From an uncultured bacterium (GTDB lineage Bacteria; Actinomycetota; Coriobacteriia; Coriobacteriales; Coriobacteriaceae): a stretch of 50,764 nucleotides of DNA. Positions 44,666 to 50,764 of this stretch are shown piece after piece. The first letter of the stretch is position 1; each line of letters starts with the position of its first letter. The notes below the pieces were generated by a model. It was not told where the DNA came from and searched no databases. It worked only from the letters and a program-made list of their open reading frames with translations. Both the position numbers and the translations under genes were made by a program. The DNA lies in the NCBI GenBank assembly GCA_905215385.1, contig CAJMPY010000021.1, positions 1-50,764 on the forward strand, read 5' to 3'.

Positions 44666-45970
44666 CTAATGGCGGGCGCGCATCCTCACCAAACGCACCA
44701 TGGCGAGCGCAAAACCCACAGCGGCCACAGCCATAAGCACGTAGAACACCGAGCGAAAACCGAATAGGAATACATCCGGACGGCCTGCAACGAAACTGGT
44801 TACGGCCTCGCCCATCGCCACGCTCATCTGCCCATACAGGATATGCGACGCCACCGTAATGCCGAATGCCATGCCAGCGTAGCGCGCCAAACTGCCCAAG
44901 CTGCCCGCAAAACCGAGCGCCTCGCGCGGGGCCGAACCCATATACAGGGAGTTGTTAGGGCTTTGGAAAATCGACGTACCGAGCGACATAAATGCGACGC
45001 AGCACACGATCACAAGGATGGAGGAATGCTCGTTGAGCGTGCTCACCGCAAAGAGACCGCACACGTACACACCCAGGCCGACCGCCGTGGGGCCCTCGCA
45101 GCCAACACGGTCCGAAACCGTACCCGAAAGCGGGCCGATAAAGGCATTCACCATCGGCAACGCCAAAAAGAGTAGTCCAGAGATGTCGGAACCAAAGCCG
45201 TGGGCGTCCTGAAAATAGAACGGCAGGATAAACTCGGATGCGCCAATACCAACGAACACGATGAGCATGCAGGCGAGGTTGATGGTGAAGGCCGAATTTG
45301 CAAAGCAGCGACGAGCAGCCTCGATCAGGGACATGGGGCGCTCGCCAGCCTCCGGCTTAACATGCGGCAGCGTATAGAGCCCCACGATAAACGAGATGAC
45401 GCCAATGGGCAGGTTGATGAGGAAGATGCTCTCCCAGGGAAAGCTTGCCACCAGCATGCCGCCCAGCACGGGGCCACACATCATGCCGAGGGCCACGAAG
45501 GTCGCGAGAATACCCATGGCACGACCGCGCTCGCGCGCCGGAAACGACTCGGTGATGATACCCATGTTGTTAGCCATGGCCGCCGCGCAGCCGACGCCCT
45601 GCACAATGCGTGCCAGAATAAGAACTTCGAGCGAACTCGAAAGGCCGCAAAGCAGCGAGCCGGCCGTAAAAACGATTACGCCCAGCTGGAATACGCCCAC
45701 CTTGCCGCGCACGTCGCCCAAGCGGCCAAACGGCAGCATAGCCACGCATGTCGCAAGCAGATACACCGAGCTTACCAGCTGAATGCGATCGAGGCCCACA
45801 CCCAGCTCCTTTTGTATCACGGGCAGCGCCACGGTCACGACGGTCGAATCCAGACACACCATAAACGTCATGATGAGCACGGTAAACAGAATCGCCCACT
45901 TGTTCTTGCCATGGGTGTCGCCCTCAAGGGCAATGTGCTCGCGGCGCAGCTGCTCTGCAGTTTTCTCCAT
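44666..45970 (-). CDS. MFS multidrug-type exporter (DHA2-like)
   Basis: A 434-residue membrane protein with at least 12 hydrophobic segments. Motif A between helices 2 and 3 reads GRLGDVRGK, and the motif after helix 4 (RIVQGVGCAAAMANNMGIITESFP) is typical of the EmrB/QacA group, as is the start CLDSTVVTVALPVIQKEL. It probably uses the proton gradient to expel drugs or other small molecules; the substrate is unknown. ATG 45970 has AAAGG six bases upstream. A terminator for the preceding gene lies just before it, so it likely has its own promoter in that gap. Confidence 0.87.
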   Translation of the reverse strand: MEKTAEQLRREHIALEGDTHGKNKWAILFTVLIMTFMVCLDSTVVTVALPVIQKELGVGLDRIQLVSSVYLLATCVAMLPFGRLGDVRGKVGVFQLGVIVFTAGSLLCGLSSSLEVLILARIVQGVGCAAAMANNMGIITESFPARERGRAMGILATFVALGMMCGPVLGGMLVASFPWESIFLINLPIGVISFIVGLYTLPHVKPEAGERPMSLIEAARRCFANSAFTINLACMLIVFVGIGASEFILPFYFQDAHGFGSDISGLLFLALPMVNAFIGPLSGTVSDRVGCEGPTAVGLGVYVCGLFAVSTLNEHSSILVIVCCVAFMSLGTSIFQSPNNSLYMGSAPREALGFAGSLGSLARYAGMAFGITVASHILYGQMSVAMGEAVTSFVAGRPDVFLFGFRSVFYVLMAVAAVGFALAMVRLVRMRARH

Positions 45971-45995
45971 ATCCATCCTTTCGAGTGGTGCAACG

Positions 45996-46043
45996 CAAAA
46001 ACGGGGCCCCAATCGCCTGCGAACAGTCGCGATTGGGGTCCCG
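45996..46043 (-). terminator. Rho-independent terminator after metY
   Basis: A long GC-rich stem (46002-46016 with 46029-46043, one imperfect pair) and a 12-base loop, followed by TTTTT on the minus strand. Confidence 0.9.
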
Positions 46044-46111
46044 CCTACGGAATCGGAACTAAAGGTCGCCGAAGCTTTCTGCCAGCATCGGCGACTTGTG
46101 CGAACGCTAGC

Positions 46112-47395
46112 CTAGCACTGCTCGAGCGCCTGCTCAAGGTCGGCAATCAGATCGGCCGTGTCCTCGAGGCCGCACGACAGGCGCACCATGTCGGCGGAGA
46201 TGCCGCAGGCGATGAGCTCCTCATCGTTCATTTGGCGATGCGTGGCGTTAGCGGGATGCAGGCAGCAGGTGCGGGCGTCTGCCACATGCGTGGCGATCTG
46301 GGCGAGCTTAAGGCTCTTCATAAAGGTCTCGGCCGCCGCGCGACCACCGTTAAAGCCAAAGCTCACGACGCCGCAGGTACCGTTGGGCATGTACTTCTGA
46401 GCCAGGTCATAGTACTTATCGCCCTCCAGGCCCGGATAGCTCACAAAGCGCACCTTGGGATGACTCTGCAGGAACTTGGCAACGGCCAGGCCGTTCTCAC
46501 AATGACGCGGCATGCGTACATGCAGGCTCTCGAGCGAGCTGTTCAGGAAGAAGGCCGCCTGCGGGTTCTGCATGGGGCCGAGGTCGCGCATGAGCTGAGC
46601 GGTTGCCTTGGTAATGAAGGCACCCTCGCGACCGAACTTCTCGGCATAGGTCACGCCGTGATAGCTCTCGTCGGGCGTGGTGAGACCCGGGAACTTGTCT
46701 GCATGGGCCATCCAGTCAAACTGGCCGTGGTCGACGATCACGCCACCCAGGTAGGCCGCATGCCCATCCATGTACTTGGTGGTAGAGTGCGTGACGATGT
46801 CGGCGCCCCACTCAAAGGGACGGCACATCACGGGCGTCGGGAAGGTGTTGTCGACCATCAGCGGCACGCCGTGGTCATGCGCGGCCTTGGCAAAGCGCTC
46901 AATATCGAGCACGGCAAGGGCGGGGTTGGCAATCGTCTCGCCAAAGACGAGCTTGGTATTGGGCTTAAAGGCGGCCTCGAGCTCCTCATCGGTGCAGTCG
47001 GGGGCAACAAAGGTGCAGGTGACGCCCATACGACCCATGGTGTGGGCGAGCAGGTTGTAGGTACCGCCGTAGATGGCAGAGCTTGCGACCACGTGATCGC
47101 CGGCACCGGCAACGTTAAAGATCGCGAGGAAGTTCGCAGCCATGCCCGAGCTCGTGAGCATCGCCGCGGTACCACCCTCCATCTCGCAGATCTTGGCAGC
47201 GACCAGATCGCACGTGGGGTTCTGCAGGCGGCTGTAGAAGTAGCCCGACTCCTCCAGGTCAAACAGCTTGCCCATGTGCTCGGACGTGTCGTACTTCCAC
47301 GTGGTGGACTGGTAGATGGGCACCTGGCGCGGCTCCGCATCGCCCGGATGATAGCCGCCCTGAACACATGTAGTTCCGATGGTCTGCTCGCTCAT
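46112..47395 (-). CDS. metY: O-acetylhomoserine aminocarboxypropyltransferase (O-acetylhomoserine sulfhydrylase)
   Basis: PLP enzyme of the Cys/Met metabolism family that makes homocysteine from O-acetylhomoserine and sulfide. The 427-residue length and an N-terminal block (IGTTCVQGGYHP, VPIYQSTTW) fit MetY. The PLP lysine is Lys207 in THSTTKYMDGH. ATG 47395 has GGGAG six bases upstream; a TTG two codons before is the less likely start. A methionine gamma-lyase or cystathionine enzyme is a less likely alternative. An inverted repeat upstream (47484-47514) may be an operator. No SAM riboswitch is seen. Confidence 0.9.
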   Translation of the reverse strand: MSEQTIGTTCVQGGYHPGDAEPRQVPIYQSTTWKYDTSEHMGKLFDLEESGYFYSRLQNPTCDLVAAKICEMEGGTAAMLTSSGMAANFLAIFNVAGAGDHVVASSAIYGGTYNLLAHTMGRMGVTCTFVAPDCTDEELEAAFKPNTKLVFGETIANPALAVLDIERFAKAAHDHGVPLMVDNTFPTPVMCRPFEWGADIVTHSTTKYMDGHAAYLGGVIVDHGQFDWMAHADKFPGLTTPDESYHGVTYAEKFGREGAFITKATAQLMRDLGPMQNPQAAFFLNSSLESLHVRMPRHCENGLAVAKFLQSHPKVRFVSYPGLEGDKYYDLAQKYMPNGTCGVVSFGFNGGRAAAETFMKSLKLAQIATHVADARTCCLHPANATHRQMNDEELIACGISADMVRLSCGLEDTADLIADLEQALEQC

Positions 47396-47483
47396 ATCCA
47401 ACTCCCTTACTTGGGTTTTGTTTTTATTCGGTTTACGATACCGCTACCCCGCACCCCTCTCAACCCATCCCGCCGATAGGTTA

Positions 47484-47514
47484 TGGGACAAATTAATCAG
47501 GTTTATTTGTCCCA
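47484..47514. promoter_or_regulatory. Inverted repeat in the metY / C_GCAxxG_C_C divergent gap
   Basis: Perfect 10 bp arms TGGGACAAAT (47484-47493) and its complement (47505-47514) with an 11-base spacer. It lies about 90 bases from metY and 115 bases from the plus-strand gene. It has no T-run. It may be a regulator site for either gene, or one more GGGACAAA palindrome. Confidence 0.45.
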
Positions 47515-47629
47515 AATCTTAAGAAAGTGTTCGATGGCGAAAAACAATGAGATATGCACTGCGGTCTCGATAAGCGAATGCGCCAGCAAGGGTACCATAG
47601 GCGGGTACACCGCAATCAAGGAGACACCG

Positions 47630-48076
47630 ATGAAGCAGATTGATACCACTCAGCTCAACACTGCCACCTGCCAGGCTCAGGCTGCCGAATACCACGCCCG
47701 CGGCTTTAACTGCGCGCAGGCCGTCGCCTGCACGCTCGCGCCCGCCGTCGGGCTCGACCCCCAGGTCGCCTTTACCCTCACCGAGGGCTTTGGCGCCGGC
47801 ATGGGCGGCATGACCGAAACTTGCGGTGCCATCTCGGGCGCCGTGGCCATCATGGGCTTTGTAATGAGCGATGGCATGGAAAACCCCAAGACCAAGGGCC
47901 AGACCTACAAACTGTCGCGCGAGATTGCCAAGCGCTTTGGCGAGAAGAACACGACGACCGTCTGCGGCACGCTCAAGGGCATCGGATCGGACAAGGGTCC
48001 GCTCCGCAGCTGTCCCGGTTGCATCGACGATGCCGTCGAAATCGCCTGTGATGTACTAAAGCAGCTCGCCGAGTAA
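47630..48076 (+). CDS. C_GCAxxG_C_C family protein
   Basis: A 148-residue protein of the C_GCAxxG_C_C family, whose function is not well known; the spaced cysteines suggest a metal or redox site. Visible are RGFNCAQAVACTLAP, GAGMGGMTETCGAISGA, TTTVCGTL and SCPGCIDDAV. ATG 47630 has AAGGAG six bases upstream; the frame is open 49 codons earlier without a convincing start. It is divergent from metY and converges on yigZ. The metY link hints at sulfur or redox metabolism, but that is only context. Confidence 0.82.
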   Translation: MKQIDTTQLNTATCQAQAAEYHARGFNCAQAVACTLAPAVGLDPQVAFTLTEGFGAGMGGMTETCGAISGAVAIMGFVMSDGMENPKTKGQTYKLSREIAKRFGEKNTTTVCGTLKGIGSDKGPLRSCPGCIDDAVEIACDVLKQLAE

Positions 48077-48088
48077 ACGGCAGCGACA

Positions 48089-48140
48089 TAAAACGACGGT
48101 CGGTGTGCTTGGGATCCGTCCAAAAGCACGCCGGCCGTCG
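48089..48140 (-). terminator. Terminator between the C_GCAxxG_C_C gene and yigZ
   Basis: A long stem (48094-48110 with 48123-48140, one bulge) in the convergent gap. On the minus strand it is followed by TTTTAT, so it ends yigZ; it may also slow plus-strand transcription. Confidence 0.75.
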
Positions 48141-48143
48141 CCG

Positions 48144-48779
48144 TTAGAACTCGGCAAATTCGGGAGTGCTGACCTCAATCTCCTCGCGCCCCGCCATAAG
48201 CTCGCGCATCTTAGCGCAAAACGACTCCTGCTCCCCCGCCTTAAACACCAAATGAAGTGTCACGGCATCCGCGTACTCGGTATCCGAAACCTTGGCACCG
48301 GAATCCTGGGCCAAGCGAAGCACCTGCTCATACTGCGGATAGGCCACATGCACGTCAACAGGCACGACACTCGTCATCTCGACGATCTGCCCGGCCTCCT
48401 GAGCCGCGGCCACCGCCGCTTGCGTCGCCGCAGTATAGGCGCGAACCAGGCCGCCCGGCCCCAACAGCGTGCCGCCAAAATAGCGCGTCACTACGCAGCA
48501 AACATTTTTGAGCTCCGCACCGCGCAACACCTCGAGCGTCGGCATACCGCTCGTGCGGCTCGGCTCACCATCGTCGCTCTGGCGCTCGCGTCCATCGACC
48601 AAAATCCACGCGGGAACATTGTGTCGAGCGTCGTAATGACGTTTGCGAACCATCTCGATAAAGGCATTCGCCTCGTCCTCGGACTCAATATGGACCAGCT
48701 GGGCAATAAACCGGCTCTTGCGGTCCACAAACTCGCCCGAAGCCTCAATATTCGATTGCAGAGTAAAATAGCTGTCCAA
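48144..48779 (-). CDS. YigZ/IMPACT family protein
   Basis: A 211-residue protein with the N-terminal UPF0029/IMPACT domain: EFVDRKSRFIAQLVHI, ARHNVPAWIL, DDGEPSRTSGMP and VTRYFGGTLLGPGGLVRAY. A smaller C-terminal domain follows. It is widespread in bacteria; a biochemical role is not settled, with links to translation control proposed in eukaryotes. The start is a TTG: two TTG codons in a row (48782 and 48779) follow a GAGGGG site, and the second has the better spacing. It ends in a terminator shared with the convergent gene. Confidence 0.9.
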   Translation of the reverse strand: MDSYFTLQSNIEASGEFVDRKSRFIAQLVHIESEDEANAFIEMVRKRHYDARHNVPAWILVDGRERQSDDGEPSRTSGMPTLEVLRGAELKNVCCVVTRYFGGTLLGPGGLVRAYTAATQAAVAAAQEAGQIVEMTSVVPVDVHVAYPQYEQVLRLAQDSGAKVSDTEYADAVTLHLVFKAGEQESFCAKMRELMAGREEIEVSTPEFAEF

Positions 48780-48826
48780 CAAAGCCCCTCAACAAAATAA
48801 AGCGCAGCAACGAACAGCTTCAATAA

Positions 48827-48842
48827 TACGGCAAAGGCCGTA
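48827..48842 (-). terminator. Small hairpin after rnpB
   Basis: TACGGC/GCCGTA stem (48827-48832 and 48837-48842), followed on the minus strand by TTATT. It is the likely end of the rnpB transcript, though the T-run is weak. Confidence 0.5.
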
Positions 48843-48865
48843 CCGATTGTCAGGGTAACAAAAAT

Positions 48866-49228
48866 GCCAAGTGGGCCTATAAGCCGGGTTCTGTCGTGAA
48901 CGGTCATTTATCTTGTCTGCACGTTACCGTGCAGCTCCACGCACGCTACCCGAACGCGGACCGGGCCGGCCCATAGCGTTCCTATTCGCGCTTGCTCCGG
49001 ATGGGGCTTGCCAAGCCGCCGTGTTGCCACGACGCTGGTGGTCTCTTACACCACCGTTTCAGCTTTTCCCTTTACGCCTTGCGGCGCAGGTGGGAGTCTT
49101 CTTTTCTGCGGCGCTTTCCGTCGGATCACTCCGCCCGGCCGTTAGCCGGCATCCCGCCCTCTGGAGCCCGGACTTTCCTCACGCGTGCTGCAAGCAGCAC
49201 ATCGCGCGACCGTCTGGCCCACTCAGCA
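48866..49228 (-). ncRNA. rnpB: RNase P RNA (bacterial class A)
   Basis: Ribozyme that trims the 5' ends of tRNAs. On the minus strand the 5' part has the conserved GAGGAAAGTCCGGGCTC (49164-49180) and the 3' part has AGAACCCGGCTTATAGGCCC (48872-48891), which are nearly invariant in bacteria. The ends pair (GTGGGCC type). Both ends are approximate. A TACACT box at 49236-49241 gives a start near 49229. Confidence 0.95.
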
Positions 49229-49235
49229 GTGCAAG

Positions 49236-49241
49236 AGTGTA
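49236..49241 (-). promoter_or_regulatory. rnpB -10 box
   Basis: TACACT on the minus strand, about 7 bases before the likely 5' end of RNase P RNA. The -35 element is unclear. Confidence 0.5.
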
Positions 49242-49320
49242 GCACACCGTCAGCATAGGCAGCGGCACAACACAAGCGCTCGACACGATAAACCAAGAAC
49301 CATGTCATGCAGTACAATAG

Positions 49321-49429
49321 GAACGCCGATGGGCAACGTTGTCAGTCGAGACGCGACCGCGCTCCGCACCCCTCCGTCTACTCGGTGCGTTCCCGCCTCC
49401 TCCCCGAGGCGGGATGTCGGCGTTTTTTC
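49321..49429 (+). ncRNA. Candidate structured small RNA between rnpB and rpsA
   Basis: A possible -10 box TACAAT (49313-49318) precedes a stretch whose ends pair perfectly (AACGCCGA 49322-49329 with TCGGCGTT 49417-49424) and that ends in TTTTTT (49423-49428). Inside are a 9 bp hairpin (49391-49399 with 49406-49414) and a 6 bp hairpin (49365-49370 with 49384-49389). No protein frame is likely. The shape, a closed multi-branch RNA with its own terminator, suggests a real transcript of about 107 bases. I could not match it to 6S, 4.5S or another known family. The remaining gap to rpsA shows nothing else but the rpsA terminator. Confidence 0.55.
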
Positions 49430-49510
49430 ATGCACCGACAACTCAATAGCAAGCGAATAGCCCAAGCAGCGTTACGCGCAGGCACTACCGAACATCTCGG
49501 CAGTAAATGC

Positions 49511-49544
49511 AAAAAGGGACCCGTCCATTACGGACGGATCCCTT
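49511..49544 (-). terminator. Rho-independent terminator after rpsA
   Basis: A 13 bp stem (49514-49526 with 49532-49544, one imperfect pair), loop of five, followed on the minus strand by TTTTT-like sequence. It lies 24 bases past the rpsA stop and carries the AAGGGACC theme of other palindromes here. Confidence 0.9.
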
Positions 49545-49568
49545 AAAACAAGTGATCGTCAAACCGAT

Positions 49569-50735
49569 TTACTCGGCGTCGGTCTCCTCGTCCTTCTTCT
49601 CGGAAGGCAGCGGGGTAACCTCGATCTCGACGCCCAGAGTCTCAGCAGCGGACTTCATGGACAGGGAGATACGACGACGGTCGAGGTCGATCTCCATGAC
49701 CTTGACCTGAACCTTGTCGCCCACGTGGGTGACCTGAGAAGGCTGATCGACGTGCTTGTTGGCCATCTCGGAGATGTGCACAAGGCCCTCGATGCCCTCG
49801 CCCAGGTCGACGAAAGCGCCAAACGGGACAAGCTTGGTCACCGTGCCCTCGACGATAGCGCCGACGGGGTACTTCTTGACCAGTGCGCGCCACGGATCCT
49901 CGGTGGTCTGCTTGAGACCCAGGGAGATGCGCTCGCGGTTGAGGTCGACGTCGAGAACCTCGACCTCGACCTCCTGGCCGACCTTGACAACCTCGGAAGG
50001 ATGGTTGACGTGGTTCCAGGAGAGCTCGGAGATGTGGATGAGGCCGTCGATACCGCCGAGGTCGACGAAGGCGCCGAAGTCGACGATGGAGGAAACGGTG
50101 CCCTGGAGACGCATGCCAGACTTGAGCTTGGACAGGATCTCGGAGCGTTCGGCCTTACGGGACTCCTCGAGCACGACGCGACGGGAGAGGACGACGTTGT
50201 TGCGGTTGCGGTCCATCTCGATGACGCGGGCCTCGATGCGGGTGCCCATGTAGGAGGTGAGGTCCTTGACGCGACGGAGGTCGACGAGGGAAGCGGGCAG
50301 GAAGCCGCGCAGGCCGATGTCGAGGATCAGGCCGCCCTTGACAACCTCGATAACCTCGCCCTCGACGTTCTCGCCGGAGTTGAACTTCTCCTCGATGCGG
50401 TTCCAAGCACGCTCGTACTCGGCACGCTTCTTGGACAGGACCAGACGACCGTCCTTGTCCTCCTTCTGGAGAACCAGGGCCTCGATGGGATCACCGAGTG
50501 CAACGATGTCTGCAGGGTTAGCGTCCTTGCGGATGGACAGCTCGCGGACCGGGATAACGCCCTCGGACTTGAATCCGATGTCAACGAGCACCTCGTCATG
50601 CTCGATCTTAACGACAGTGCCGTTAACGAGATCGCCCTCATCAAAGTCGGTAATCGTACCGTCGATGAGGTTGTTCATCTCCTCCTCGTTGACATCGTCA
50701 AGAGAGAAAATGGACGAGTTCTGAATCTCACTCAA
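49569..50735 (-). CDS. rpsA: 30S ribosomal protein S1
   Basis: RNA-binding protein that helps mRNAs dock on the small ribosomal subunit. The 388-residue protein has four S1 domains, at about residues 32-103, 120-185, 205-273 and 290-360 (for example GTVSSIVDFGAFVDLGGIDGLIHISEL), fewer than the six of E. coli, as is usual in Actinobacteria. A short acidic tail ends in DEETDAE. The start is a TTG at 50735 with AAGGGG about seven bases upstream. The window ends 29 bases later, so the promoter is not visible. Confidence 0.95.
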   Translation of the reverse strand: MSEIQNSSIFSLDDVNEEEMNNLIDGTITDFDEGDLVNGTVVKIEHDEVLVDIGFKSEGVIPVRELSIRKDANPADIVALGDPIEALVLQKEDKDGRLVLSKKRAEYERAWNRIEEKFNSGENVEGEVIEVVKGGLILDIGLRGFLPASLVDLRRVKDLTSYMGTRIEARVIEMDRNRNNVVLSRRVVLEESRKAERSEILSKLKSGMRLQGTVSSIVDFGAFVDLGGIDGLIHISELSWNHVNHPSEVVKVGQEVEVEVLDVDLNRERISLGLKQTTEDPWRALVKKYPVGAIVEGTVTKLVPFGAFVDLGEGIEGLVHISEMANKHVDQPSQVTHVGDKVQVKVMEIDLDRRRISLSMKSAAETLGVEIEVTPLPSEKKDEETDAE

Positions 50736-50764
50736 AGGTGGACCCCTTTCGAACTACGGGGCCC

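Noticed and set aside
47396..47629. SAM riboswitch upstream of metY
   Set aside because: The leader lacks the conserved core and pairing; only a 10+10 bp inverted repeat is seen.

Overview
The window looks like the chromosome of a gut member of the Coriobacteriia, most likely Collinsella or a close relative. The GC content is high, genes are tightly packed, and all four ordinary/Sec tRNAs encode their own CCA end. Gene content also fits: a sortase-anchored giant surface protein, a full selenocysteine system, NADP-type glutamate dehydrogenase, BrnQ and many Mo-cofactor genes. This placement is my inference from gene content and protein style; no database was searched. Almost everything is on the minus strand. 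The exceptions are clcA, a lipid-kinase-like gene, a C_GCAxxG_C_C gene and a candidate small RNA.

Layout from left to right: valS (cut by the window edge); clpX, clpP and tig (protein quality control); tRNA-Leu; a molybdenum hydroxylase with its FAD subunit; gdhA; selC (tRNA-Sec), selB and selA; a formate/nitrite-type channel; tRNA-Gly and tRNA-Pro; brnQ; a 12.95 kb gene for a 4316-residue cell-wall protein; a selenium operon (selD, yedF, a DUF3343 gene, a cysteine-desulfurase-like gene); modA, modB and modC (molybdate uptake); moeA and mogA (Mo cofactor); clcA; a diacylglycerol-kinase-like gene; a GGQ release-factor-like gene; xpt; an MFS exporter; metY; a C_GCAxxG_C_C gene; yigZ; rnpB; a candidate small RNA; and rpsA.

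The main theme is selenium and molybdenum. Within 28 kb lie the whole selenocysteine route (selA, selB, selC, selD), three selenium-associated accessory genes, molybdate import, the last two steps of Mo-cofactor assembly, one Mo enzyme and a formate-type channel. selD itself is a selenoprotein: an in-frame UGA at codon 17 was hidden by a conventional ORF call that starts downstream at codon 21. ModB carries an unusual extra extracytoplasmic domain of about 180 residues, and the modA promoter region has a perfect 13+13 bp palindrome that could be a regulator site.

Other notable items: the giant adhesin has a duplicated BspA-type leucine-rich module, about 19 InlB-like repeats, triplicated C-terminal modules and a leader that could mask its ribosome binding site. 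A structured, terminated RNA candidate sits between rnpB and rpsA. A 162 bp element bounded by 31 bp inverted repeats lies between selC and selB. Fragments of the tRNA-Gly 3' end are duplicated next to the intact gene, and related GGGAC-rich palindromes recur in the intergenic gaps. No CRISPR array, insertion sequence, phage gene or replication origin was seen.
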